From Phycisphaerales bacterium (GTDB lineage Bacteria; Planctomycetota; Phycisphaerae; Phycisphaerales; UBA1924): 32,777 nucleotides of DNA. The position numbers were made by a program, and so were the translations under genes. The first letter of the stretch is position 1. Every line of letters begins with the position of its first letter. Shown here piece after piece: positions 15,112-27,103 of this stretch. The DNA is taken from NCBI GenBank assembly GCA_028285065.1, contig JANQQG010000032.1, forward strand, positions 1-32,777, read 5' to 3'. Under the pieces are notes generated by a model. It did no database searches. It saw only the letters and a program-made list of their open reading frames with translations, and was not told the origin of the DNA.

Positions 15112-16368
15112 ATGCAGCAGCAGCTCCGAAACGTGATGACGTGCGCGCTCGTTTGTGGTGGCGCGCTCCTTTTGACCACCGGCTGCAACTTCGAGCAGCG
15201 CAAACGCCCGATCGGTGATGACCCGCCGCGTGTGCTCACAGGCACGCGCACGACGCTGACCGTCGTTGGCTCATCCGCCGAGGCGCCGGTCGTCGAGGGC
15301 GTGGTCGCGTCGATGTGGACGGGTCCTGACAACCACGACGCGCCTGTCGTGCGCGCTCAGACGTGGTCGGGCGACTGGCCGATCCAACGGCTCGAGTCGA
15401 TCGAGCTCGACTCGCGCCCGCCGGGCGTCTCACTCGCGGGGCCGTTCCACGGGGAACATCTCGGCATCCTGCACTCGGGCGGCGCCCTGCTGATCACCGA
15501 CGATCCGCCCGGGACGACGTCGCTCGATCCGACCGGGTTTGTTCCGGCGAATCTAGGCGATGTGTACGTTTTGCGCGCGCGCCCTGGTGAGCAGGTGGAG
15601 GCGGAGGTGGGCGTGGCCGCGGGGGTCGGGCACGGGTGGCTGGTGCGTGTGCACGACGATGCGCCGGTTGCGCCGTGGGAGGGGGGGACGGCTGGGGTGC
15701 GTGACCTCGCCGAAGCGCTGCTCAAGCGCATGGCGTTCGAGATGGACTCGGGCGTCGGCAACTCGGCGGTTGGTGGGGTGACGCTGAGCCAGGTGATCAA
15801 CCATCGGTTGCATGCGGTGCCGCATGTCGAGAGCGATCACATCGCGGGTGCGGCGGCGTTTGCGACGGGGTTCGGGTTCATCTACTCGTCGCAGGTTCGC
15901 GCGGGGCCGTTGCGTGCGACGATCCAGGTGCCGCTATCGCTGCACGTCTTTGGCGACTCGCAGGGCACGCTGTTCGGGGCGATCGATCCGCTCAGCACTC
16001 CGACGGTTCTCGGGCAGAGTGTTGCGTGGCGCAACATCGAGCGCGTGCGCGTGAGCGTCAACGACGACGGGCCGATCGGCACGGCCATGGCGGGCGCGAT
16101 CCGCGAGGCCGTCGTCGACGCCATCTCGACGGCGACGCTCCCGACGCTCGGGGGCTTGACGCTCGACAGCTACCTGCCGATCTGGCTCGCGGCCGCGGCC
16201 GACACGCCGACACTCCCCGACGCGTTCGACCTGGTGCTCGTTCCCGAGCCGATCCCTGCGAACGCGAACGACCCGCGTGACTTCCAGGTGGGCTTCATCC
16301 CGCAGGCGTCGACACCGAACGCGAACGTCGAGCCGCGGCGGCGCGGGCAGATGCTGATCGTGCGTTAG
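15112..16368 (+). CDS. Lipoprotein of unknown function
   Basis: A 418-residue exported protein. The N-terminus MQQQLRNVMTCALVCGGALLLTTGC ends in a lipobox-like sequence with C25; position -3 is Thr, so the lipobox is imperfect. The body has predicted beta strands (TTLTVVGSSAEAPVVEGVV, IELDSRPPGVSLAGPF, GALLITDDPPG), a helical part (DLAEALLKRMAFEMDSGVG), then YSSQVRAGPLRATIQVPLSLHVFGDSQG, and a C-terminus with a VPEPIPANANDP linker. I do not recognise a domain or catalytic motif. GGAGG at 15100-15104 supports the ATG at 15112 over an upstream in-frame start at 15091. It is followed after 31 bp by another lipoprotein gene and probably shares its transcript. Confidence 0.75.
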   Translation: MQQQLRNVMTCALVCGGALLLTTGCNFEQRKRPIGDDPPRVLTGTRTTLTVVGSSAEAPVVEGVVASMWTGPDNHDAPVVRAQTWSGDWPIQRLESIELDSRPPGVSLAGPFHGEHLGILHSGGALLITDDPPGTTSLDPTGFVPANLGDVYVLRARPGEQVEAEVGVAAGVGHGWLVRVHDDAPVAPWEGGTAGVRDLAEALLKRMAFEMDSGVGNSAVGGVTLSQVINHRLHAVPHVESDHIAGAAAFATGFGFIYSSQVRAGPLRATIQVPLSLHVFGDSQGTLFGAIDPLSTPTVLGQSVAWRNIERVRVSVNDDGPIGTAMAGAIREAVVDAISTATLPTLGGLTLDSYLPIWLAAAADTPTLPDAFDLVLVPEPIPANANDPRDFQVGFIPQASTPNANVEPRRRGQMLIVR

Positions 16369-16399
16369 GCGAGATGCGATAGGTTCAAGGAGAACAACG

Positions 16400-17026
16400 A
16401 TGCGAATGCGACTCTTGCTGTCTCTGTGCGCCCTCGGCGCGCTGACGCTGGGGCTCGGCGCGTGCTGCTGCTCGCAGCACGCGGGTGGTCATGTTCACAC
16501 GCACGCGGGCGATGACGCGGCACCAGACGGGTTCCACCCGGTGCAGGCGCACGCGGTGTTGGTCGAGCGTTGGGAGGAGTTCTCGTCGCAGGTGCCGCAG
16601 AGTCTTCAGATGCCTCCGCCCGGTGCGGGTGGTCTGGTGGCGTTGTACTCGCCGCCGCTGCCCGGGTTCGACTCTGGGATGTTCGGCATGCCCGAGGTGC
16701 ACATCTGGCGTGCGTGCTACTGCGAGGACGGGACGATCTACCCGGCGGGTCCGGACGGGCGGTGCCGCCCCGACAGGTGGTGCGAGGATGGCGTGGCGTC
16801 AACGCCGACACCGACCTGCGGCCCCGTGGTGCTCACCCCCAACGGCTTGCGCTGCCGCCAGGGCTCGTGCACGGAGTTGTGCCGCGTGGTGAAGCACGTC
16901 GAGGAGATCAGCCTCGGCGGCGGTCGCTTCACGATGCTGCGGGCCCGCTACTTCTGCGAGTGCGCGTCAGCGGGTGGCGCGAGGACGTTGCTCCCGGGGT
17001 CGGGTGGGTATGTGGGGGTGCCGTAG
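16400..17026 (+). CDS. Cysteine- and histidine-rich lipoprotein of unknown function
   Basis: A 208-residue protein with signal MRMRLLLSLCALGALTLGLGA and lipobox GLGAC, lipidated at C22. The mature N-terminus is CCCSQHAGGHVHTHAGDD, with C22-C24 and H27, H31, H33 and H35 in 14 residues, a plausible metal-binding segment. The remainder holds about a dozen more cysteines (CYCEDG, CRPDRWCEDG, CRQGSCTELC, FCECAS), suggesting a disulfide-stabilised fold. No family is recognised. AAGGAGA before the ATG at 16400 is a good ribosome binding site. It ends 20 bp from the convergent PIN gene, the left edge of the low-GC island. Confidence 0.75.
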   Translation: MRMRLLLSLCALGALTLGLGACCCSQHAGGHVHTHAGDDAAPDGFHPVQAHAVLVERWEEFSSQVPQSLQMPPPGAGGLVALYSPPLPGFDSGMFGMPEVHIWRACYCEDGTIYPAGPDGRCRPDRWCEDGVASTPTPTCGPVVLTPNGLRCRQGSCTELCRVVKHVEEISLGGGRFTMLRARYFCECASAGGARTLLPGSGGYVGVP

Positions 17027-17045
17027 GGGTAGTACGACCTTCGTG

Positions 17046-18326
17046 TCAGGTGGCGAGCCCCTCGGCCTTCGCCAGTTCGTAGGCCCTGCCTTCGTCGAGC
17101 TCGAATCGAACGGTCTGCGCAAGGCCACTGGGCTTCCTTAGGATGAGGTCGGCCCTCGTCTCGTGGATCCTCACCGTCTGGATCTGCGCGTCTCGCAGGT
17201 CTTGTCGTGACGCAAGCTGAGCCCTCAGGTGTCGCATCGATCCAACCTGGAGTACCCAAGACCCAGTTGTTGAGCCGTCGGTGCCAACCGTAAGCCAGCC
17301 CTTGACACTCTGGCCATCGAGCCGGTCGATCTCGGACGGCTCGAAGTGGTAAGGGGGGCACGTCGCCAGAAGTGAGAGGAGCGATGCATAGTGGGACGTG
17401 TCGACGTCTTCATCTCGGACAAGATACGCCGCTTCGGTGTTGTTTAGATCCGAGGAGAGGTGTTCGTATCGAGCGTCACCGCCGACTGTGAAGAACCCCT
17501 CGCTGATCTCGCGGACGACGTTCGTGCTGATAGGGTGCCCAACACGATCTGATGCAAGGGAGATGAAGCGGCGGCTCTTGTAGATCCAGGCATCACGACC
17601 AGTGTGAGCCCGAAACTCCCGGATCATCTCCTCTCGTGGTCCGGTGGTTCGTCCGCACTCGCTTGTCCACCAGTCTTCCTTCATGTCCCCCGTCACGAGT
17701 ATGACGTCAGTGCCCGTCGCCTTGGCGTAGTCGAGCGTCTCCAGCCAAAGGAGGGCATCGCCCGCGCCGTCGTCCATGTACCCAGGGGGGACCTTCTGTC
17801 GCATTCTCTCCTTAGCCGCGGCGAGCCGCTCACGGGCGAGGTTCTCCGGTGGTCTTGTTCCACTGTGCCTCTCGAAGAGAGCCAGGAGCCTACGGACAAT
17901 CGGGTCGGAGCTCGTCGGATCACTCGATACTCGCTTCGTGACCCGCTCGAGGCCGGCGCGGAGCTCGGCCTCGACGGCATTGATGGACTGTTGCGCAGTT
18001 GCCATCGTGCTCGCATTGAGCAGCGGCCGTGAGCGGCGGGTCAGTTTGGGAAGCAGGCCCTTTGCATGCCGAATCGCATCTTCGTACGCCTTGATGTCCT
18101 GCTTGGTCTCGCTCAGTCGTGCCCCAAAGAACTCTGAGGCAGCCTGGAAGGGCAACCAGAGTCGCGGCTGGAGACGCTCGAGCAACTGGAAGAAGTGCTC
18201 GCGCGCTGACGCTGATAGCCGGTAGGCGTCTACGAGCGCGTTGGTGTCGAAGACAAACACAGCGCGATCCCAGAGCTCGGCGAGCTTCTCCCGGTGCTCG
18301 TAATGGTCGGGCAGCGCATCCCTCAT
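17046..18326 (-). CDS. PIN-like nuclease (DUF4935/PIN-like family), second gene of the TIR-PIN pair
   Basis: A 426-residue protein. Residues 22-255 form a PIN-like domain: VFVFDTNALVDAYR with D27, WLPFQAASEF with E65, the late GAGDALLWLETLDYA with D190, and VILVTGDMKEDWW with D214. These four acidic residues are the expected metal-binding set of a PIN ribonuclease, and the long helical insert between E65 and D190 and the KEDWW block match the PIN-like family often found with phage-defence genes. Residues about 295-426 are an extra C-terminal region with KGWLTVG (342-348), HETR (388-391) and VRFELD (406-411), motifs that recur in the TIR protein. It starts 15 bp after the TIR stop, so the two form an operon. 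RNA is the likely substrate by family; this is inferred. Confidence 0.88.
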   Translation of the reverse strand: MRDALPDHYEHREKLAELWDRAVFVFDTNALVDAYRLSASAREHFFQLLERLQPRLWLPFQAASEFFGARLSETKQDIKAYEDAIRHAKGLLPKLTRRSRPLLNASTMATAQQSINAVEAELRAGLERVTKRVSSDPTSSDPIVRRLLALFERHSGTRPPENLARERLAAAKERMRQKVPPGYMDDGAGDALLWLETLDYAKATGTDVILVTGDMKEDWWTSECGRTTGPREEMIREFRAHTGRDAWIYKSRRFISLASDRVGHPISTNVVREISEGFFTVGGDARYEHLSSDLNNTEAAYLVRDEDVDTSHYASLLSLLATCPPYHFEPSEIDRLDGQSVKGWLTVGTDGSTTGSWVLQVGSMRHLRAQLASRQDLRDAQIQTVRIHETRADLILRKPSGLAQTVRFELDEGRAYELAKAEGLAT

Positions 18327-18341
18327 TCAGGAGCTGATTCC

Positions 18342-19214
18342 CTACAATCGGCGCACGACTTCGCTCTCGTATTTACTCTCTAGTCGGAACACATCTGCTT
18401 CGGTGAAGTCGAGGTTGAACTGAATCGGGGTGTCGTTGTCATCGAGCGCCTCCACGTGTCCGCCCGTCCGAGTCACGAGGGCGGCCTTGGGGCGGGTCTC
18501 AATGATTCTGCTTTCGTGCGCCTTGATGCCGCGGAGCGTGAGTTCGCGGAGCGCGAGTTGCTCGTGAGCTGTCGCATAGTCATCGACCACGTATCCACTC
18601 GTGAGCCAGCCACGAGCCGCAGGCGCCTCAAGCCGACGCGCGCTTCGAGTTGACCCAGGGCCTTCGGTCAGGGCTCGTGTGAGCAACTGCACTGCCGTCA
18701 GGCCTTGGACGTCGGGAAAGTAGACCTCCCACTCACCGCCGATGTTCCAGGATGAGATCTGATAGGGCTCGGCAGGCGTCGCATCAGTGAGCGCAGGCAT
18801 CGCATCGGTGAGCGCAGGCACCGCATCGGGCAGCAACCTGACTTTCAGTTGGTCGAAGCCGTCCTCGTACGACGATGAGAAATCCGCGTACTTCTTGTCA
18901 CGGAGCAGCGCCGGGAGCTCAGTACACGGCTCCGCGAGGATTGGCAGAACGCGGACGCGCTTGTCATCGATCTCGGCGAAGATCGCACTCCGCCACTCAC
19001 GCTCGACCCAGCCAGATCGAATCGCAGCTTCAGAGAGAACAACAACCACGTAGTCGCAGTCGCTCAAGCCACGGTCGATCTTGTGCGTGATCGAGTCGCC
19101 AACCTTGATCTCCCATTCATCGAGCCAGACCTCGAGGCCGGCCTGCTTCAGGTCGTTCGCAAGCCGTCGGACGAGCTCTTTATCCTTCGATGAATGAGAG
19201 AGGAAGATCTTCAT
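18342..19214 (-). CDS. TIR-domain protein, first gene of the TIR-PIN pair
   Basis: A 290-residue protein. Residues 1-128 are a TIR domain: IFLSHSSKDKELVRRLANDLKQ (3-24), VWLDEWEIKVGDSI (29-42), YVVVVLSEAAIRSGWVEREW (55-74) and VLPILAEP (89-96). E73 in WVEREW falls where NADase TIRs such as SARM1 have their catalytic Glu, so NAD+ cleavage is plausible. Residues 130-147 are a repeated linker (DAVPALT/DAMPALT/DATPAEP). Residues 150-290 are an unassigned domain with RGWLTSG (201-207), IETR (238-241) and IQFNLD (264-269), seen also in the PIN partner. ATG 19214 is chosen because the first TIR strand begins there; ATG 19244 in the same frame is possible. Lower GC than the neighbours suggests transfer. 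Confidence 0.9.
   Translation of the reverse strand: MKIFLSHSSKDKELVRRLANDLKQAGLEVWLDEWEIKVGDSITHKIDRGLSDCDYVVVVLSEAAIRSGWVEREWRSAIFAEIDDKRVRVLPILAEPCTELPALLRDKKYADFSSSYEDGFDQLKVRLLPDAVPALTDAMPALTDATPAEPYQISSWNIGGEWEVYFPDVQGLTAVQLLTRALTEGPGSTRSARRLEAPAARGWLTSGYVVDDYATAHEQLALRELTLRGIKAHESRIIETRPKAALVTRTGGHVEALDDNDTPIQFNLDFTEADVFRLESKYESEVVRRL
18781..18822 (-). repeat. 21-bp tandem repeat in the TIR gene linker
   Basis: Two 21-bp units (18781-18801 and 18802-18822, differing at a few bases) plus partial flanking copies encode a heptad-like DAxPALT linker between the TIR domain and the C-terminal domain. In-frame 21-bp units can expand or contract without disrupting the protein. Confidence 0.7.
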
Positions 19215-19259
19215 GGCCAAGCCCACCCACGCCCTTTCAGGCATGGGCGAGTGAAGTTC

Positions 19260-21177
<1,918 letters not shown>

Positions 21178-21234
21178 CGTTGTCTCGCGGGGGGGCGTGA
21201 AGTGGTGGGAGTTGGGTCGGGTGGGGGTGGTGGG

Positions 21235-21558
21235 TTAGTCGATGATCGCGAGGACCTCGGACTCGTCCATGACGAGCAGCTCGTCGGTGCCGAGCTTGAC
21301 CTCGGTGCCGGCGTAGCTGGCGAAGATGACGCGATCGCCCTTCTTGACGTTCAGGGGGATGCGGGCGCCGGTGTCGGTGTTGATGCGCCCCTCGCCGACG
21401 GCCTCGACGACTCCGCTCTTGGGCGTGTCCTTCGCCTGCTCGGGCAGGTAGAGGCCGGACTCGGTCTTGTCGGCGGCCTCGTCACGACGCACGACGATCT
21501 TGTCGCCGAGGGGACGGAGTGCGACGGCCTTCTTGTTCTTGGTAGCGGTTGCTGCCAT
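21235..21558 (-). CDS. groES: Co-chaperonin GroES (Hsp10)
   Basis: GroES caps the GroEL ring. The 107-residue product has LRPLGDKIVVRRDEAADKTESGLYLPE (about 14-40), with the mobile loop around residues 27-40, then GVVEAVGEGR, VKKGDRVIFASYAGTEVKLGTDELLVMDESEVLAII, which covers the whole family. A ~12-residue basic N-terminal extension (MAATATKNKKA) precedes the usual start. The frame remains open far upstream, but ATG 21558 has AAGGAG at a good distance and starts the family sequence. It leads the groES-groEL unit. Confidence 0.97.
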   Translation of the reverse strand: MAATATKNKKAVALRPLGDKIVVRRDEAADKTESGLYLPEQAKDTPKSGVVEAVGEGRINTDTGARIPLNVKKGDRVIFASYAGTEVKLGTDELLVMDESEVLAIID

Positions 21559-21659
21559 GGGTTCGATCTCCTTGCTGACTTCGCTGTGTTTCGCGTCTCT
21601 ACGGTTTGGAAAAGCCCGGCGGGACAACGATGCCGCGACGGGCGAGTGAACGTGAGTGA

Positions 21660-22253
21660 TTACGTGGTGGCGCCGCCTCCGTTGTGCGCGCCGCCGGGCC
21701 AACGGCCGGCGTAGAACCGGACGAGGGCTCGCTGCAGGACGCGGAGCATGGACTCGATGTCGGCCGCGGCCCGGTCCATCACCGCGAACGCGTCGTGACG
21801 CAGCGCGGTGTTGAGCAGGCGGACCTCCTGGCGGCAGGGGGCGTAGCCCTTGATGACGACGGTGGGGGGCGGCTGCTCCAGACGCGAGAGCAGTTGGAGC
21901 AGACGGGCGCCGGCGGGCTCGGTCTCGGCGTCGCCGTTGGCGTCCAGCGGGAGTCCCAGGTCGACGACGGCGATGTGCACGGGGGTGGACCGGATGGTCC
22001 GCTCGGCCTCGCGGGCGGTGGACGCCCGGTGGCTGGCGATGCCCATGGGCTCGAGCAGTCGGGGGAGGCGGTCGGCCCAGGAATCCTCGCGCCAATGGGC
22101 GCAGGAGAGCAGGAGGTTCAGGCGCCCGCCGCAGGCCTCAGCGTTCCCCAGGTCGGCGCCGGCGTGGTGGCTCGGGGCGGACGGCTCGCCACCTCCGTCG
22201 CCATTGGCGCCGGGGGGGGAGGGGGGTGCTGGATGGAAGCGGACGAACCTCAT
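21660..22253 (-). CDS. Degenerate receiver-domain protein upstream of groES
   Basis: A 197-residue protein. Residues 1-43 are Pro/Gly-rich and probably disordered. Residues 45-175 have the order of a response-regulator receiver: LNLLLSCAHW (beta 1), a helix with WADRLPRLLEPMGI, then SHRASTAREAERTIRS, VHIAVVDLGLP (beta 3 with possible phosphoacceptor D98), TVVIKGYAP (beta 4) and AFAVMDRA (beta 5). The acidic pair normally found at the end of beta 1 and the Lys of beta 5 are missing, so it is unlikely to be a normal phosphorylated receiver. No DNA-binding output domain follows. ATG 22253 is used although the frame continues antisense to rmuC. It lies about 100 bp upstream of groES on the same strand and may belong to its unit. 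Confidence 0.65.
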   Translation of the reverse strand: MRFVRFHPAPPSPPGANGDGGGEPSAPSHHAGADLGNAEACGGRLNLLLSCAHWREDSWADRLPRLLEPMGIASHRASTAREAERTIRSTPVHIAVVDLGLPLDANGDAETEPAGARLLQLLSRLEQPPPTVVIKGYAPCRQEVRLLNTALRHDAFAVMDRAAADIESMLRVLQRALVRFYAGRWPGGAHNGGGATT

Positions 22254-22430
22254 CTCGCGCGTGCGTGAGGCAAGCGGCGCGCCGGGGCGGGAAACCGCTC
22301 TGGCGCGTACGTGAGGGGGGTTGGCGATCCTGCGTTTCTGCCACCGCCCGCGAGCCGGGGCGGGCGTGGGTGCCAAAGCGGCAGTCGAACAGAGCCCGAC
22401 CCTGGACCCCGATCCCGGGCGCTCTGTTGC

Positions 22431-22436
22431 TAGACT
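22431..22436 (+). promoter_or_regulatory. Putative -10 box (TAGACT) of rmuC
   Basis: TAGACT ends 6 bases before the rmuC ATG at 22443 with no ribosome binding site between them, the same leaderless-looking layout as at pyrF. No standard -35 is visible. Confidence 0.3.
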
Positions 22437-22442
22437 CCCGCC

Positions 22443-23930
22443 ATGAACGAGGTGCTGATGATCGGGTTGGGGGTGTGGGCGGCCGCGGCGACGGGAGTCG
22501 CGGTCTGGCTGGGGCTTCAAAGGGCCCGGGTCGGGGGGGAGCAGGCGGACATCAGACGCCGGGCCGCCGAGGCGGAGGAAGCGCTCGAGCGGGCGCGGGA
22601 CGAGGCTCGGGACCTTCACGAGGCGGCGGCCGATCTGCGGGCGCGTGCCGAGTCGCTCGTCGAGCGTCACGAGGCGGAGATCGAATCGGTCAAGGCGATC
22701 CACGACGAGCGCGAGTCGGCGATGCAGCGCGTCCACGCGGAGCGGCTCGAGGGCGAGGCGCGTGCGCGCAAGGAGCTCGAGCAGCGCGTGGGGGAACTGA
22801 ATGAAGCGTTCAAGCGCGAGTTCAGCGCGCTCGCGGGTGATGCGCTGGCGAAGTCCAGTGAGCAGTTCCTCAAGCTGGCCGAGCAGAAGCTGGCGGCCAA
22901 GCAGGAGGAGGCGCAGGCTGAGTTGGATCGCAGGCGCGAGGCCGTGGATCGGCTCGTCAAGCCCATTGGTGAGACGCTGGCGAAGACGGACGAGCGTCTG
23001 GCGTCGATCGAGCGGGCGCGCCTGGAGCAGAACGCAACGATCGTCGAGCAGATCAAGTCGATGGGCGAGGCGAGCCGCGTGCTGCGCGATGAGACCAGCA
23101 AGCTGACCAAGGCGCTGAGCCGCCCGGACGTGCGTGGCCGCTACGGCGAGATCCAGCTCCGGCGCGTGGTGGAGCTCGCGGGGATGACGTCGTGGTGCGA
23201 CTTCACGGAGCAGGCGCACATCGCGGGCGAGGACACGTCCGTGCGCCCGGACATGGTCATCCGCATGCCCAGCGAGCGTCTGATCCTCGTCGATGCGAAG
23301 ACGAACACGCAGGCGTACGTTGATGCGGCCAACGCGGAGACGGACGACGAGCGCGAGGCGCTGCTGGACAAGTTTGCCGGGCACGTGGCCGATCAGGTCC
23401 GCAAGCTCAGCCAGAAGACGTATTGGGCGGAACTCGAGCGATCGCCGGACTTTGTGGTCATGTTCGTGCCGGGGGACCAGTTCGTGGACGCGGCACTGGC
23501 CCGGCGTCCGGACCTGATCGAGCGAGCGGCCGAAGCGAACGTGATCCTGGCGAGCCCGTCGACGCTGATCGGGTTGCTGCGTGCGGTCGCGGTGGGGTGG
23601 CGCGAGCACACGCTTGCAGAGGAGGCGAGGGACCTGCTGGCGCTCGGCAAGGAGCTGCACGAGCGAGCGGCGATCGCGTTCAGCCACGCCGACAAGCTGG
23701 CGCAGGCGATCCGGCAGTGCGTGCGGAGCTACAACAGCTTCGCGGGGAGCGTGGACGCGCGTCTGCTCCCGACCCTGCGCAAGTTCGAGGACGCGGGCGT
23801 CAAGAGCGGCAAGGAGATCCCGACGCTTCCGGAGGTCGAGGTCGTGGTGAACACGGGGCTGTTCGATGATCCGGGGCTGATCGATATGCCGGCCGATCCG
23901 GATGCCGCGGAGGATGGTGGGGCGCAGTGA
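22443..23930 (+). CDS. rmuC: DNA recombination protein RmuC
   Basis: RmuC is a predicted membrane-anchored nuclease that limits recombination at inverted repeats. The 495-residue protein has an N-terminal membrane anchor (about 4-24), a long coiled coil (30-225) rich in Glu, Arg and Ala heptads, and a PD-(D/E)xK-like nuclease core from about 230 to 400: GRYGEIQLRRVVELAGM, RPDMVIRMPSERLILVDAKTN (Asp and the DAK motif), then FVPGDQFVDAALARRPDLIERAAEANVILASPSTLIGLLRAVAVGWR, the most conserved RmuC block. The C-terminal ~80 residues are helical and end in an acidic tail. It stands alone between the receiver gene and a glycosyltransferase. Confidence 0.96.
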   Translation: MNEVLMIGLGVWAAAATGVAVWLGLQRARVGGEQADIRRRAAEAEEALERARDEARDLHEAAADLRARAESLVERHEAEIESVKAIHDERESAMQRVHAERLEGEARARKELEQRVGELNEAFKREFSALAGDALAKSSEQFLKLAEQKLAAKQEEAQAELDRRREAVDRLVKPIGETLAKTDERLASIERARLEQNATIVEQIKSMGEASRVLRDETSKLTKALSRPDVRGRYGEIQLRRVVELAGMTSWCDFTEQAHIAGEDTSVRPDMVIRMPSERLILVDAKTNTQAYVDAANAETDDEREALLDKFAGHVADQVRKLSQKTYWAELERSPDFVVMFVPGDQFVDAALARRPDLIERAAEANVILASPSTLIGLLRAVAVGWREHTLAEEARDLLALGKELHERAAIAFSHADKLAQAIRQCVRSYNSFAGSVDARLLPTLRKFEDAGVKSGKEIPTLPEVEVVVNTGLFDDPGLIDMPADPDAAEDGGAQ

Positions 23931-24055
23931 TTGCGCCGTGCGTCCGCAGGGCGTAGGCGTCTGTACTGCTGGGGGGTTGGGGTGGGCGCAATTCAGCGCG
24001 CAAAGATCTGGCTTGGCGGCATCCGCCGGTGCTCGCGCGCGGTATCGACTTGTGC

Positions 24056-24778
24056 ATGCTCTCGGTCGTGATCCCAGCCTGGAACGAGGAGCGGTACGTC
24101 GGCGCCACGGTGCGCTCGATCATCGAGAGCGCGGACGAGATCGGTGTGCACCACGAGGTGACCGTCGTCGACGACGCTTCCGACGACGGGACCTCGGACG
24201 CGGCTCGCGACGCGGGCGCACAGGTGCTGCGCGTCGAGAACCGTCAGATCGCCGCGACGCGCAACGCCGGCGGGTGGGCGGCGCGGGGCGACCTGCTGCT
24301 GTTCGTGGACGCGGACACGATCGTCAATCCGGCGTCGCTGGACGAAGCGGTCGAGCATCTGGCCATGGGCGCGATCGGTGGCGGCGCACCGATGCGGTTC
24401 GATGGGCAGATCCCTCGCTACGCGAAGATGCTCACGCCCGTTGCCAACGGGCTCTACCGGGCCGTCGGGCTGATGAGCGGCGCGTTCATGTACTGCCGGC
24501 GCGATGCGTTCGAGTCCATCGGGGGGTTCGATGAGCAGATGTACGCGGCCGAGGAGGCGGACTTCGCGCGGCGGCTGCGCAAGCGGGGGCGGATCACGGT
24601 GGTGCGCACGCCGGTGGTGACGAGCGGTCGCAAGCTCCGCACGTATCCGCCGCGCGTGCTCCTTGGGACGTTGCTGCGTCTTGCGGCCCGCGGCAAGCGT
24701 GGGCTCAACTCACGCAACGGGCTGGACATCTGGTACCAGGATGCGCACGAGGACCCCGGGCTCCGTCATTCCGCGTAG
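24056..24778 (+). CDS. Glycosyltransferase family 2
   Basis: A 240-residue GT-A fold enzyme that transfers a sugar from a nucleotide donor. Motifs: LSVVIPAWNEERYVGATVRSI at the N-terminus, VTVVDDASDDGTSDAARDAG, the N-rich RNAGGWAARGDLLLFVDADTIV with the metal-binding DAD, GAFMYCRRDAFESIGGFDE (acceptor side) and EEADFARRLRKRG with the ED-type catalytic base region. The short length and missing membrane helices suggest a soluble or peripheral enzyme, perhaps for envelope glycans; the acceptor is unknown. ATG 24056 begins the first strand; an in-frame GTG at 24029 is an alternative. It converges on ftsH 26 bp away. Confidence 0.93.
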   Translation: MLSVVIPAWNEERYVGATVRSIIESADEIGVHHEVTVVDDASDDGTSDAARDAGAQVLRVENRQIAATRNAGGWAARGDLLLFVDADTIVNPASLDEAVEHLAMGAIGGGAPMRFDGQIPRYAKMLTPVANGLYRAVGLMSGAFMYCRRDAFESIGGFDEQMYAAEEADFARRLRKRGRITVVRTPVVTSGRKLRTYPPRVLLGTLLRLAARGKRGLNSRNGLDIWYQDAHEDPGLRHSA

Positions 24779-24804
24779 CTGCGAGTTGCTGAGTCTGTCG
24801 GTCG

Positions 24805-26892
<2,088 letters not shown>

Positions 26893-27103
26893 TATCGCTC
26901 TTTTCGGGCGTGCGGGGCGGTCGGATGAGCCAACCCCACGCGCCGGATTGTCCTCGGACACAACGACCCCGGCAGGCGGACTGTTCACGGACCCGCGGGA
27001 TCCTCAGACATTAGGCGGGACGCCCCCAAGGCGGGGTCGGTGGAGCCCTGGCGTCGGGCGCGAGGGCCCAAGCCTGGGGGGTGGCGTTGGAGGGTGGGCG
27101 GGG

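Noticed and set aside
18728..18780. HicB-like strand pattern (WEVYFPDVQGL) in the TIR protein C-terminal region
   Set aside because: The similarity is limited to one strand-turn and the following helix lacks the HicB pattern; no HicA gene is adjacent.
21559..21659. CIRCE-type (HrcA) operator before groES
   Set aside because: I looked for TTAGCACTC-N9-GAGTGCTAA and found no match, only weak GAGTGA pieces.
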